DNA of 64,000 bases from Hymenobacter citatus (GCF_014333615.1 NZ_JACSCY010000002.1:434001-498000); one strand, 5' to 3'; positions 53,758 through 63,278 are shown, numbered from the stretch's first letter. The notes: generated by a model from the sequence alone, not told the origin. Made by a program: numbers and translations.

Positions 53758-55080
53758 ATGGAAAAGAAACTCGGAACCTACCGCTGGACCGTTGTGGCGC
53801 TGCTGTTCTTCGCCACCAGCATCAACTACCTCGACCGCCAGGTAATCGGCCTGCTCAAGCCTACCCTCGAAACCCAGTTCAACTGGACGGAGAGCAGCTA
53901 CAGCTACATCGTCATGGCCTTTTCGGCGGCCTATGCCATTGGGTTGCTGGCCTTTGGGCGAATTATTGATTTCATCGGCACCAAGAAAGGCTACATTATT
54001 TCCATCATTGCCTGGAGCGGGGCCGCCATTGCGCACGCCTTTGCTACTAGCACGCTGGGGTTTGGCGTGGCGCGCGCCGCGCTGGGTTTGGGTGAAGCCG
54101 GCAACTTCCCGGCCGCCATCAAAACCGTGGCCGAGTGGTTCCCGAAGAAGGAGCGCGCCTTGGCCACGGGTATTTTCAACTCCGGCGCCAACATTGGAGC
54201 CGTGGTAGCGCCCATCATGGTGCCCTGGATTTTGGGTGCCTACGGCTGGGAAGAGGCCTTCCTGATTACGGGTGGTATTGGGTTTATCTGGTTGATCTTC
54301 TGGTGGGTGTCCTACCAGATACCTTCCAAGCAGCCCAAGCTGGGGGCCGAGGAATACGCCTACATTCACAGCGACAACGAGCCGGAAGCCGCCGAGGGCG
54401 ACCACGGCAAAACGATTTCGTGGGGCAAGCTGCTGAGCGTGCGCCAGACCTGGGCCTTCGTGTTCGGCAAGATGCTGACGGACCCTATCTGGTGGTTTTT
54501 CCTGTTCTGGCTGCCGTCCTATTTCGCCACTACCTTCGATCTGGACCTGAAAAAGCCCAGCTTGCCGCTGGTGGTGGTGTATACCCTGACTACGGTAGGC
54601 AGCATTGGGGGCGGCTACTTCTCCTCGTTTCTGATTAAGCGGGGCTGGAGCGTGTATAAAGCGCGCAAAACGGCCATGCTGGTTTTTGCCCTGCTGGTAG
54701 TGCCCATTATGCTGGCCCGCTACGCCACCAGCATCTGGCCCGCCGTGGCCCTCATTAGCTTGGCTGCCGCCGCGCACCAGGCCTGGAGTGCCAACATCTT
54801 CACCGTGGCCTCCGATATGTTCCCCAAAAAGGCCGTTAGCTCCATTGTGGGCATCGGCAGCATGGCCGGCTCGGTGGGCGGCATCCTGTTTCCGCTGCTC
54901 ATCGGCTACCTGCTCGATACCTACAAGGCTGCCGGCAACATCAACGGCGGCTACAACATCATTTTTCTGATCTGCGGCTCGGCCTATCTATTGGCCTGGG
55001 TGGTGATGCACTTGTTTGTGCCGCGCATGGCGCCCGTGAATCTGGGCGAACCAACTAAGTCAAGTACTGTAACCGTATAA
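53758..55080 (+). CDS. exuT: Hexuronate transporter, MFS family (ExuT-like), 440 aa
   Basis: Twelve membrane helices are visible. The start at 53758 gives MEKKLGTYRWTVVALLFFAT followed by SINYLDRQVIGLL, the ExuT/GudP-type opening; GEAGNFPAAIKTVAEWFPKK is the loop 4 motif of the anion:cation symporter branch. It imports galacturonate or glucuronate across the inner membrane by proton symport. Codons upstream of 53758 overlap eda and were rejected. Confidence 0.9.
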   Translation: MEKKLGTYRWTVVALLFFATSINYLDRQVIGLLKPTLETQFNWTESSYSYIVMAFSAAYAIGLLAFGRIIDFIGTKKGYIISIIAWSGAAIAHAFATSTLGFGVARAALGLGEAGNFPAAIKTVAEWFPKKERALATGIFNSGANIGAVVAPIMVPWILGAYGWEEAFLITGGIGFIWLIFWWVSYQIPSKQPKLGAEEYAYIHSDNEPEAAEGDHGKTISWGKLLSVRQTWAFVFGKMLTDPIWWFFLFWLPSYFATTFDLDLKKPSLPLVVVYTLTTVGSIGGGYFSSFLIKRGWSVYKARKTAMLVFALLVVPIMLARYATSIWPAVALISLAAAAHQAWSANIFTVASDMFPKKAVSSIVGIGSMAGSVGGILFPLLIGYLLDTYKAAGNINGGYNIIFLICGSAYLLAWVVMHLFVPRMAPVNLGEPTKSSTVTV

Positions 55081-55082
55081 AA

Positions 55083-55550
55083 ATGAAAAGATTAGCGATT
55101 TTTTTACTCCTCCTGCTGGGTGGGGTAGGGGTGGCCTTTGCCCAAACCCCCACGGCCAAAGACAAAGCAGCCGTGCAGGAAGTAGAGCGCCTGGAGCGCC
55201 AACGCTTTGAGGCGCAGGTGAAAAAAGACTACGCCTTCCTGGAAAAAGTCTTTGCCGACGACCTGGTGTACACCCACGCCAGCGGCAAGCAAAACGGCAA
55301 AACCGATTACATCCAGAGCATCCGCGACGGCAAGAGCCAGTACGAGAAAATCGACGTGGAAGCCCTGAACGTGCGCGCCTATAACAACGGCCAGGCCGCC
55401 TTGGTGAACGGCACCATCACCATCACCCTACCCCCCACGGCCGACGCCAACCCCAATCTGGCCCACCTCAAGTACGTGGTGGTGCAGATCAAAGACCCCA
55501 AGAAAGGCTGGCAGGTAGTGCTGTGGCAGTCGCAGAAACAGGCGAAGTAA
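55083..55550 (+). CDS. Secreted NTF2-like (DUF4440) protein, 155 aa
   Basis: MKRLAIFLLLLLGGVGVAFA is the signal peptide. The mature part has NTF2-fold traits: EVERLERQRFEAQVKKDYAF, FADDLVYTHASGKQNGK and a C-terminal WQVVLWQSQ. Such proteins bind small molecules or act as weak enzymes in the periplasm. It starts 2 bases after exuT, so it is almost surely in the same transcript; its role in uronate use is not known. Confidence 0.75.
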   Translation: MKRLAIFLLLLLGGVGVAFAQTPTAKDKAAVQEVERLERQRFEAQVKKDYAFLEKVFADDLVYTHASGKQNGKTDYIQSIRDGKSQYEKIDVEALNVRAYNNGQAALVNGTITITLPPTADANPNLAHLKYVVVQIKDPKKGWQVVLWQSQKQAK

Positions 55551-55594
55551 ACGCTGGCGCTATTCGCGCATCATATCTCTAAGTTGCTATTTCC

Positions 55595-56608
55595 ATGAGT
55601 CATCGTCCGTTAGAAGACAGCATTGCCCAGCCCGTGGGTACCACCCTGGAGCGCTACATTATGCGTACCCAAAGCGAGTTTCCGTACGCCACCGGGGAGC
55701 TGTCGCAGCTGCTGCGCGACATTGCCCTGGCCGGAAAAATCGTGAGCCGAGAGATTAATCGGGCGGGGCTGGCGGAAGTAGCGGGCGCCTTTGGGCAGCA
55801 AAACGTGCAGGGCGAGCAGCAGCAAAAGCTGGACGTGGTAGCCAATATTCGCTTCATTCGGGCGCTGACCAACGGTGGCCAAGCCTGCGCGGTGCTTTCC
55901 GAGGAGGAAGACGGAATTGTGCATACCGGCAACGTGCAGGGCAAATACGTGGTAGCCATCGACCCGCTGGATGGCTCGTCTAATATCGATGTGAACGTGA
56001 GCATCGGCACCATTTTCAGCATCTACCGCCGGGTGTCGCCCTACGGCGCGCCGGCCACGGAGGCCGATTTCCTGCAGGGTGGCCGTCGGCAGATAGCGGC
56101 GGGCTATATTTTGTATGGCTCCAGCACCATGCTGGTGTACACCACCGGGCACGGCGTGGCGGGCTTCACCTACGAAAGCTCGTTGGGCGAGTTTTTCCTC
56201 TCGCACCCGCGCATGCTCATTCCGGAAACCGGCAGCATCTTCTCCTGCAATGAGGGCAACTGGCACGACTACCCCGAGTACGTGCGCGACTACCTCACGC
56301 GCTGCAAGGAGCGCCGGTGCAGCGGCCGCTACGTGGGCTCCCTGGTGGCCGACTACCATCGCAACCTGCTGGTAGGAGGCATCTATCTCTACCCGCCCAC
56401 CCAGAAAAACCCCGATGGCAAGCTGCGCCTGCTCTACGAATCATTCCCGCTGGCCTTCGTGATTGAGCAGGCCGGGGGTAGGGCCGAAGCCGGTCCCGGC
56501 CTGGGCCGGGTAATGGACCTAATGCCCACGCACTTTCATCAACGCACGCCTTTGTTCACGGGCTCCTACTCGTTGGTAGATGAGCTGCTGGGCATGGAAA
56601 CGACCTAG
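55595..56608 (+). CDS. fbp: Fructose-1,6-bisphosphatase, class 1
   Basis: 337 aa. [20 protein letters not shown], then [20 protein letters not shown] (metal-binding Asp/Glu cluster) and the [20 protein letters not shown] segment are diagnostic. It hydrolyses FBP to fructose-6-phosphate in gluconeogenesis. Uronate degradation yields only triose-level products, so growth on pectin needs this enzyme for cell-wall and nucleotide sugars; that explains its place in this locus, although that is inference. Confidence 0.93.
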   Translation: MSHRPLEDSIAQPVGTTLERYIMRTQSEFPYATGELSQLLRDIALAGKIVSREINRAGLAEVAGAFGQQNVQGEQQQKLDVVANIRFIRALTNGGQACAVLSEEEDGIVHTGNVQGKYVVAIDPLDGSSNIDVNVSIGTIFSIYRRVSPYGAPATEADFLQGGRRQIAAGYILYGSSTMLVYTTGHGVAGFTYESSLGEFFLSHPRMLIPETGSIFSCNEGNWHDYPEYVRDYLTRCKERRCSGRYVGSLVADYHRNLLVGGIYLYPPTQKNPDGKLRLLYESFPLAFVIEQAGGRAEAGPGLGRVMDLMPTHFHQRTPLFTGSYSLVDELLGMETT

Positions 56609-56646
56609 CTTCGGCGCCTTTTTTCGCATATCTAAATTCCCATAGC

Positions 56647-58305
56647 ATGACCTATCAACTCCCTTTTCTGCTTTCTGTAGCTGCCGCGCTAACTGCTGCG
56701 GCCCCCGCCGCCGGGCAAGCTCGCCCTACCTTCTCGGTGAAGCCTACCCAGTTCGCGGCCGACACGGTGAGCCTGCTCAGCTACGGCGGCAAGGCCGACG
56801 GCCAGACCCTGAACACCAAAGCGTTTCAGCAGGCCATAGCCGCCGCCAGTCAGAAGAAAGGGGTAGTGGTGGTGCCGGCCGGCCTGTGGTTAACCGGGCC
56901 TATCGAGCTGAAAGACAACGTGAACCTGCACCTAGCCAAAGGCGCGCTGGTGCAGTTTACGGCCGACAAAAGCCAGTATCCGCTCATCAAAACCAACTGG
57001 GAAGGGGTAGACGCCGTGCGCAACCAGTCGCCCATCTCGGGCATGGACCTGACCAACATTGCCATCACCGGCCCCGGCGTGCTCGACGGCAACGGCGACG
57101 TGTGGCGTCCCGTGAAAAAAGACAAGCTCACGGCCGGGCAGTGGAAGCAGCGCGTAGCGGCGGGCGGCGCCTTAAATGAAAAAAAGGACTACTGGTACCC
57201 ATCGGAACAGGCCCTGAAAGCGTCGACCATGCCGGAGCCCGGCGTCATCAAGCCGGGCAAAACCGAGCCGGCTGACTTTGCCGACATCAAGGATTTCCTA
57301 CGGCCCAACATGCTCAGCCTGCAACGCTGCAAGCAAGTGCTGCTGGAAGATTTCACCATTCAGAACTCGCCGGCCTGGACCATACACCCCCTGTTGTGCG
57401 AGGACGTGACCATCCGCCGCGTGACGGCTAAAAACCCCTGGTACGGCCAGAACACCGATGCCCTGGACCTGGAATCCTGCCGGAATGGGCTGGTGGAGGA
57501 CTGCACCTTCGACGTGGGCGACGATGGTATCTGCATCAAATCGGGCAAAAACGAGCAGGGTCGCAAGCGCGGCGTGCCCACCGAGAACTTCGTGTTTCGC
57601 AACTGCAAAGTCTACCACGCCCACGGCGGCTTCGTGATTGGCTCGGAGATGTCGGGCGGGGCGCGCAACCTGTTTGTGTACAACTGCACCTTCATCGGCA
57701 CCGACGTGGGCCTGCGCTTCAAGACCACGCGGGGTAGGGGCGGCGTGGTGGAGAAAATCTACGTCGACGGCGTGGCCATGACCGACATTGCCGGGCAGGC
57801 CATCCTGTTTGATATGTACTATGCCGCCAAGGACCCCGTGCCCGCCAACGGCGAGCCGGAGGCCCTACCCGAAATCAAGGCCGAGCCGCTGAACGAGGGC
57901 ACCCCGCAGTTCCGCGACTTCACCATCAACAACGTGGTGTGCAAAGGCGCCGAAACCGGCATTCTCATCCGGGGCCTACCCGAAATGAGCATCAAGAACA
58001 TCCTGATTCAGAACACGGTACTGGAAAGCGAGAAAGGCATGGTATGCCAGGAAGCCGAAGGCGTGACGCTAAAAAACGTGGCCCTGCTGACGTCGAATAC
58101 CAAGCCCGTAATAGAAATCCAGAACAGCCAAAATGTATCGGTAGATAACCTGCGCTATACTAACAGCGCCGACCTACTGGTGCGCCTCAGCGGCGACCGA
58201 ACCAAGGCCGTGAAGCTGACCAACACCGACACCAAAGCCGCCAAAAAAGACGTGGAGCTGGGCCAGAAGGTGTCGAAGAAAGTCATTACGGTTTCCAAAC
58301 GATAG
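56647..58305 (+). CDS. GH28 polygalacturonase-type glycoside hydrolase, 552 aa
   Basis: A signal peptide (MTYQLPFLLSVAAALTAAAP) precedes a right-handed beta-helix. GH28 catalytic motifs are NTDALD (Asp271), VGDDGICIKSG (Asp292, Asp293), HGGFVIGSE (His326) and LRFKTTRGRGG. The protein resembles exo-acting or rhamnogalacturonan-directed members, with SLLSYGGKADGQTLNTKAFQ at the start. It releases galacturonate from pectin in the periplasm or outside the cell. Confidence 0.93.
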   Translation: MTYQLPFLLSVAAALTAAAPAAGQARPTFSVKPTQFAADTVSLLSYGGKADGQTLNTKAFQQAIAAASQKKGVVVVPAGLWLTGPIELKDNVNLHLAKGALVQFTADKSQYPLIKTNWEGVDAVRNQSPISGMDLTNIAITGPGVLDGNGDVWRPVKKDKLTAGQWKQRVAAGGALNEKKDYWYPSEQALKASTMPEPGVIKPGKTEPADFADIKDFLRPNMLSLQRCKQVLLEDFTIQNSPAWTIHPLLCEDVTIRRVTAKNPWYGQNTDALDLESCRNGLVEDCTFDVGDDGICIKSGKNEQGRKRGVPTENFVFRNCKVYHAHGGFVIGSEMSGGARNLFVYNCTFIGTDVGLRFKTTRGRGGVVEKIYVDGVAMTDIAGQAILFDMYYAAKDPVPANGEPEALPEIKAEPLNEGTPQFRDFTINNVVCKGAETGILIRGLPEMSIKNILIQNTVLESEKGMVCQEAEGVTLKNVALLTSNTKPVIEIQNSQNVSVDNLRYTNSADLLVRLSGDRTKAVKLTNTDTKAAKKDVELGQKVSKKVITVSKR

Positions 58306-58317
58306 TCGGCCGTCAGA

Positions 58318-58407
58318 ACGAAACTCCCCTCCTCAGCTGAGGAGGGGATGTTGCGACTAAAGTCGCAACTGGGGTGGTTGGCGTCGTTGCTGACGTTGTT
58401 TCGTTGT
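58318..58407. repeat. Family B repeat, copy 3
   Basis: CTCCCCTCCTCAGCTGAGGA hairpin, TTGCGACTAAAGTCGCAA hairpin, CTGGGGTGGTTGG, and CGTCGTTGCTGACGTTGT (58382-58399), the same order as copy 2. Confidence 0.88.
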
Positions 58408-58446
58408 CATTCCGAACGCAGTGAGGACTTGGCATACTTCGTTGAA

Positions 58447-58539
58447 CGTCATTCCGAGCTTGCCGAGGAATCTCGCGTGCTGATGAAAGATAGTATTCAA
58501 CATCAGCACGCGAGATTCCTCGGCAAGCTCGGAATGACG
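58447..58539. repeat. Family A inverted repeat, copy 6
   Basis: Perfect 39-bp arms (58447-58485 and 58501-58539), opening CGTCATTCCGAGCTTGCCGA. The loop AAAGATAGTATTCAA matches that of copy 7. A partial copy (TGTCATTCCGAACGCAGTGA) lies just upstream. Confidence 0.9.
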
Positions 58540-58599
58540 GCCTATTCCATAATTCCAGCGACAAGACCGACTGTCGCTTTTGACTTATACTTTTCCTAT

Positions 58600-60519
58600 A
58601 TGCTCTTTTCCCGCCTGCTTCTTTCCGGCTTACTGCTGACCTCGGCCGCCACCGTGGCCCAAACGCCTACCCCCGCGCCGCCCATGTCGCAGCGCATGGC
58701 CGACGCGTTCATCTCCTGGTATCCCGATTCCATCGTCATTAGCAACCGCAAAACCGCCCGCTGGGACTACGAGCAGGGCCTGATGCTGAAGGCGTTGGAG
58801 CGCGTGTGGCAGCGCTCCGGCGACGGAAAATACTTCGCCTACATTCAGCAAGACCTCGACCAGTTTGTGCAGCCCGACGGCAGCATCCGCACCTACAAAC
58901 CCGCCGACTATAACCTTGACAACCTCGCCACCGGCCACGCCCTGCTGCTGCTCAGCCAGGTTTCCCTACTCAAAAAAACCGATAAGTATCAGAAAGCGGC
59001 CCAACTGCTACGGCAGCAAATTGAAGGTCAGCCGCGCACCAAGGCGGGCGGCTTCTGGCACAAGAAGGTGTATCCCAATCAGATGTGGCTCGATGGCCTG
59101 TACATGGCCGAGCCCTTCTACGCCGAGTACAGCCAGGTATTCAATCAGCCCCAGGGCTTCGACGATGTGGCCAAGCAGTTTGCGCTGATTGAGAAGAACC
59201 TGGTAGACCCCAAAACCGGCCTGCTCTACCACGGCTACGACGAAAGTCGTGAGCAAAAGTGGGCCAACAAGCAAACTGGCCAGTCGCCCAATTTCTGGGA
59301 CCGGGGCATGGGCTGGTATGCCATGGCGCTGGTCGATGTGCTCGATTATTTTCCTAAGGACCATCCGCAGCGGCAGCAGCTCATTAAAGACGTGCAGCGC
59401 CTGGCGCCGGTGCTGGCTAAGTATCAGGATCCGAAAACCGGCACCTGGTCGCTGGTGATGGACCAGGCCGGGCGCAAAGGCAACTACGCCGAGGCCTCGG
59501 GCAGCAGCATGTTTGTGTACGCGCTGGCCAAGGGCGTACGGATGGGCTACCTCGACAAGAAATACCTGCAAACCGCCCAGAAAGGCTACGACGGCCTGCT
59601 CAAAACCTTCGTCTCGACAGAAAACAACGCCCTGGCCCTCAACGGCACGGTGAGCGTGGGCGGCTTGGGCGGCAACCCCTACCGCGACGGCAGCTACGAA
59701 TACTACCTCTCCGAGCCCCTGCGCAAAAACGACCTGAAGGGGATAGGACCGTTCATTCTAGCGAGCGTGGAAATGGAAATTGCCCGCGAAAACGGCGTGG
59801 GCCAGGGAAAAACGGTGGGCCTGGACTACTATTTCAACCACGAGCTGCGCCAAAACCCGATTACGGGGCAGCAGGAGCAGTGGCACTACACCTGGGAAGA
59901 CCGCACGCATGGCGGCTTCTGGCTGTGGGGCAATCAGTTTCGGGAGCTGGGCGCCCGCACCGTGGCGGTGCCCACCGCGCCTACCACCGCCGCCCTCAAA
60001 GGCTTAAACGTCTACATCATCGTAGACCCCGACACGAAAAAGGAAACGCCCCAGCCCAACTACGTGCAAGCCGCTGACCGCAAGGCCATAACGGACTGGG
60101 TACGCGGCGGCGGCACGCTGGTGCTGATGGCCAATGACACGTCGAACTGTGAGATTCCGCGCTTCAACGAGCTGGCGAAGAATTTCGGCGTGCAGTTCCT
60201 ACCCCAGAACATCAACATGGTGAAAGGCAGCCAGTTTGAGCAGGGCCGCGTGGATATTCCGGCCGGTAACGCCATTTTCAGGCATGCCCGTGCGGCCTAC
60301 ATCAAGGAGCTGGCGCCACTAGGGCTATCGGGTCCGGCCAAGGCCAGCGTTTCGCAAGGTGGCAACGTGATTATCGCCACGGCCAAGGTTGGGAAGGGAA
60401 CGGTCTTCGCTGTGGGTGACCCGTGGCTATATAATGAGTACGTGGACGGCCGCAAGATTCCGGCCGTGTATGAGAACTTCAACGCTGGTAAGGATTTGGC
60501 GGAGTGGCTGTTGTGGTAG
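58600..60519 (+). CDS. GH105-type unsaturated rhamnogalacturonyl hydrolase with extra C-terminal domain, 639 aa
   Basis: The start at 58600 (MLFSRLLLSGLLLTSAATVA) gives a signal peptide; an open frame upstream runs through repeats and was rejected. Residues about 25-420 are an (alpha/alpha)6 barrel with DYNLDNLATGHALLLLSQ and YPNQMWLDGLYMAEPFYAEY, typical of YteR-like enzymes (GH88/GH105). Residues about 460-639 are a separate alpha/beta domain (LKGLNVYIIVDPDTKKETPQ, ITDWVRGGGTLVLMAND, VFAVGDPWLYNEY), which resembles DUF4350/GATase-like domains and may bind sugar or protein. It removes unsaturated galacturonate from rhamnogalacturonan ends. Confidence 0.88.
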   Translation: MLFSRLLLSGLLLTSAATVAQTPTPAPPMSQRMADAFISWYPDSIVISNRKTARWDYEQGLMLKALERVWQRSGDGKYFAYIQQDLDQFVQPDGSIRTYKPADYNLDNLATGHALLLLSQVSLLKKTDKYQKAAQLLRQQIEGQPRTKAGGFWHKKVYPNQMWLDGLYMAEPFYAEYSQVFNQPQGFDDVAKQFALIEKNLVDPKTGLLYHGYDESREQKWANKQTGQSPNFWDRGMGWYAMALVDVLDYFPKDHPQRQQLIKDVQRLAPVLAKYQDPKTGTWSLVMDQAGRKGNYAEASGSSMFVYALAKGVRMGYLDKKYLQTAQKGYDGLLKTFVSTENNALALNGTVSVGGLGGNPYRDGSYEYYLSEPLRKNDLKGIGPFILASVEMEIARENGVGQGKTVGLDYYFNHELRQNPITGQQEQWHYTWEDRTHGGFWLWGNQFRELGARTVAVPTAPTTAALKGLNVYIIVDPDTKKETPQPNYVQAADRKAITDWVRGGGTLVLMANDTSNCEIPRFNELAKNFGVQFLPQNINMVKGSQFEQGRVDIPAGNAIFRHARAAYIKELAPLGLSGPAKASVSQGGNVIIATAKVGKGTVFAVGDPWLYNEYVDGRKIPAVYENFNAGKDLAEWLLW

Positions 60520-60546
60520 AAATAGTTGATTAACAATAATTAAAAT

Positions 60547-60647
60547 AGAACGTTATGCTGAGCTTGTCGAAGCATCTCGCGTGCTGATGAAAGATAGTAT
60601 CTAGCATCAGTACGCGAGATGCTTCGACAAGCTCAGCATGACGTTCT
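60547..60647. repeat. Family A inverted repeat, copy 7
   Basis: 43-base arms (60547-60589 and 60605-60647) with two mismatches, opening AGAACGTTATGCTGAGCTTG, with loop AAAGATAGTATCTAG as in copy 6. It directly precedes the GH43 gene. Confidence 0.9.
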
Positions 60648-60665
60648 TTTACCCCTGTTATTGCG

Positions 60666-62282
60666 ATGCGCCACTTGTTCTTTCTGCTGGTTCTGCTACC
60701 TACCCTGACCCTGGCCCAAACCAACACGCTCTCCAAAGTGTGGGTGCCGGACCTGGGCAACGGTACCTATAAAAACCCGGTACTCTACGCCGATTACTCA
60801 GACCCCGACGTGATTCGGGTAGGGGAGGACTATTACCTGGTATCGTCGAGCTTCAACAGCGTGCCCGGTTTGCAGATTCTGCATTCCAAAGACCTGGTAA
60901 ACTGGACGTTGCTCAGTGCGGTGTTCGGCGAGCAGCAGCCCGCCGAACGGTTCCAAAAGCCCCAGCACGGCGGGGGCGTGTGGGCGCCCGCCATCCGCTA
61001 CCACAAGGGCCTCTACTACATCTACTACCCCGATCCTGACCTGGGCATCTTCGTGACCCGCGCCCAGCACCCGGCCGGCCCCTGGGAGCCGCCTATGCTG
61101 GTGAAAGAGGCAAAGGGCTGGATCGACCCCTGCCCGTTTTGGGACGACAATGGCCGCGCCTACCTCGTGCACGCCTTTGCTGGCTCGCGGGCGGGCTTCA
61201 AAAGCGTGCTGGCCGTGAGCGAGATGACGCCCGATGGGCTGCAACTGCTCGGCGACGAGGTGCTGGTGTTTGATGGCCACGCTAAGCATCCTACCCTGGA
61301 AGGTCCTAAATTCTACAAGCGCAATGGCTACTATTATATTTTTGCGCCGGGCGGGGGCGTCACGCCGGGTTGGCAGGTGGTGCTGCGCTCCAGAAACATA
61401 TTTGGTCCGTACGAAGACCGCATTGTGCTGGCCCAGGGCAACACGCTCATCAACGGGCCGCACCAAGGCGCCTGGGTCGACACCAACACCGGCCAGGACT
61501 GGTTTTTACACTTTCAGGACCAGGGCGCCTACGGCCGAGTGGTGCACTTGCAGCCCCTGCGCTGGCAAAACGACTGGCCCATCATCGGCGACGACCCGGA
61601 TGGCGACGGCACCGGCCAGCCCGTGCTGACCCATAAAAAGCCGAATATCAAGGGCAAAGCCCAACCCCTGGCCACGCCTGCTACCTCCGACGAGTTCGAC
61701 GCGCCCGCGCTGGGCTTGCAGTGGCAGTGGCACGCCAACCCGCAGGACGGCTGGGCTTTCCCAATGCCCGCGCTAAGCCAGCTGCGCCTGTACACGGTGC
61801 CGCTGCCCGCCGATTTTAGGAGCCTGTGGCAGGTGCCCAACCTGCTGTTGCAAAAGCTGCCCGCCGAAACCTTCACTACCACCGCCAAAGTCACCTTCAC
61901 CCCGCGCCTGGAAGGCGAAAAAGCCGGCCTGCTCATGATGGGCCTGGATTACGCCTACCTGTCGCTCACCAACCAAAACGGCCAGCTCCACATCGGTCAG
62001 ACCGTTTGTCGCAATGCCGACAAGCTCACGCCCGAAACCGTGGCGCCGCCCGTGGCTACGCTACCCGCCGGCCAACCCGTGTACCTGCGCGTAGCTGTGC
62101 GCCCCGGCGCCAAGTGCCAGTTCAGCTACAGCACCGATGGCACCACGTTTCAGCCGGTAGGCGCTGAGTTTCAGGCCCGCGAAGGCCGCTGGATAGGGGC
62201 CAAAATGGGCCTGTTCGCCCTCCGTCCCGGTCAAACCAACGACGCCGGCAGCCTAGACGTGGACTGGTTTCGGGTGGAGTAG
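60666..62282 (+). CDS. GH43-type glycoside hydrolase (beta-xylosidase/arabinosidase-like), 538 aa
   Basis: Signal peptide MRHLFFLLVLLPTLTLAQ. The five-bladed propeller signatures are NPVLYADYSDPDVIR (base Asp46), GWIDPCPFWDDNGRAYLVH (pKa-modulating Asp) and EGPKFYKRNGYYYIF (acid Glu). Residues from about 345 form a C-terminal beta-sandwich (DEFDAPALGLQWQWHANPQD) as in the GH43 plus DUF1349-type proteins. It probably trims arabinan, galactan or xylose side chains of pectin. Confidence 0.9.
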   Translation: MRHLFFLLVLLPTLTLAQTNTLSKVWVPDLGNGTYKNPVLYADYSDPDVIRVGEDYYLVSSSFNSVPGLQILHSKDLVNWTLLSAVFGEQQPAERFQKPQHGGGVWAPAIRYHKGLYYIYYPDPDLGIFVTRAQHPAGPWEPPMLVKEAKGWIDPCPFWDDNGRAYLVHAFAGSRAGFKSVLAVSEMTPDGLQLLGDEVLVFDGHAKHPTLEGPKFYKRNGYYYIFAPGGGVTPGWQVVLRSRNIFGPYEDRIVLAQGNTLINGPHQGAWVDTNTGQDWFLHFQDQGAYGRVVHLQPLRWQNDWPIIGDDPDGDGTGQPVLTHKKPNIKGKAQPLATPATSDEFDAPALGLQWQWHANPQDGWAFPMPALSQLRLYTVPLPADFRSLWQVPNLLLQKLPAETFTTTAKVTFTPRLEGEKAGLLMMGLDYAYLSLTNQNGQLHIGQTVCRNADKLTPETVAPPVATLPAGQPVYLRVAVRPGAKCQFSYSTDGTTFQPVGAEFQAREGRWIGAKMGLFALRPGQTNDAGSLDVDWFRVE

Positions 62283-62292
62283 AACCTGTTTA

Positions 62293-62380
62293 GGTGTAGA
62301 GACGCATACTTGCGTCTCGTCGCTGAACGATTTCGGCTATATGGTGCGCTCGATGAGACGCAAGTATGCGTCTCTACACC
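62293..62380. repeat. Family C inverted repeat, copy 3
   Basis: Perfect 26-bp arms (62293-62318 and 62355-62380) opening GGTGTAGAGACGCATACTTG; the arm again has an inner dyad GAGACGCA/TGCGTCTC. It lies between convergent genes (GH43 + and SDR -). Confidence 0.9.
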
Positions 62381-62465
62381 CCGCTGAAGGTTCTTTTTGT
62401 TAACTCAAACCCCTTCCAAGGAGTAAGGGTCAACCTGTTGTCTGAACAGGTTGACCAACTAGCGC

Positions 62466-63176
62466 TTACCAAGGTAGGGAGGCCGTGGAAGAAGAGCTTG
62501 TGCCGGTGGGGCCCTCGGCGGGCAGCAAAGCCAACCGGATAGCTTCCGCTGCACCTTGCTCGGGAGTATCGGTGCCCGCAAAGTCGTTCAGATCGGTGGC
62601 CGTGTAGCCGGGGTTAGCCGAGTTAACTTTGATGGCCGTATCCCGCAGCTCGTGGGCAAGCTGCACGGTGAGCATGTTTACAGCTGCTTTCGAGGCTGAG
62701 TAGCCCAGCAACCCCCAGTCGTTCTGACTGCTAAGCGTGAGCGAGCCCAACGGACTGGATACGTTGACAATGCGCCCCGCCGCAGCCTGCCGGAGTAGGG
62801 GCAAAAAGGCCTGAGTAGCTGTCAGTGTCCCCACAAAATTGGTCTTCATGACCTGCTCCACACGTTGAATGGCTGCCGTGCTAGGCGCGCCGTCGCCTTC
62901 CACGTTGATACCCGCATTGTTCACCAGAATATCGAGGTGGCCTACCTCATGCTGTACGCGGGCGACGGCAGCGTCTAGCGTTGCTTGGTTGTTCAGGTCC
63001 AGCTCAATAACTTGCACGTCGCCTGCCGCTGCCAGCTCTGCCGCGACTTGCTGACCTTTCGCCACCTCGCGGGCACCCAGATATACCCGGCAGCCTGCCT
63101 GCAGCAGTCCGCGCACAATAGCCAAGCCAATGCCTTTGTTGCCGCCCGAAACCAGCGCAGTTTTCTTGTTTTCCAT
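62466..63176 (-). CDS. Short-chain dehydrogenase/reductase, 236 aa
   Basis: The cofactor motif VSGGNKGIGLAIVRGL (TGxxxGxG type), NNAGI, and the active site with Ser in NVSSPLGSL plus YSASKAAV (YxxxK) are visible. The arginine at the end of the first helix region (GAREVAKG) suggests NADPH use, as in carbonyl reductases. The protein is slightly short at the C-terminus but complete. It is not obviously KduD. It may be controlled by the neighbouring AraC-type regulator, which is transcribed in the same direction and ends 103 bases upstream of its start. Confidence 0.85.
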   Translation of the reverse strand: MENKKTALVSGGNKGIGLAIVRGLLQAGCRVYLGAREVAKGQQVAAELAAAGDVQVIELDLNNQATLDAAVARVQHEVGHLDILVNNAGINVEGDGAPSTAAIQRVEQVMKTNFVGTLTATQAFLPLLRQAAAGRIVNVSSPLGSLTLSSQNDWGLLGYSASKAAVNMLTVQLAHELRDTAIKVNSANPGYTATDLNDFAGTDTPEQGAAEAIRLALLPAEGPTGTSSSSTASLPW

Positions 63177-63278
63177 AAAGTCTTTGCTTGTTTTCTCCGC
63201 ATCAGCGTGATGCGCGAGTGCCCTGCAAAGGTCCGGAGGGTAGGCGAGCAGTAAACTTCGCCAATCAATCCAATTACT

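Noticed and set aside
58348..58599. Upstream extension of the GH105-type gene
   Set aside because: It reads through family B and A repeats; the signal peptide starts at 58600.
62466..63176. SDR protein as the missing KduD of the pectin locus
   Set aside because: It lies on the opposite strand with an AraC regulator, and its N-terminus (SGGNKGIGLAI, AREVAKG) resembles carbonyl reductases more than KduD.
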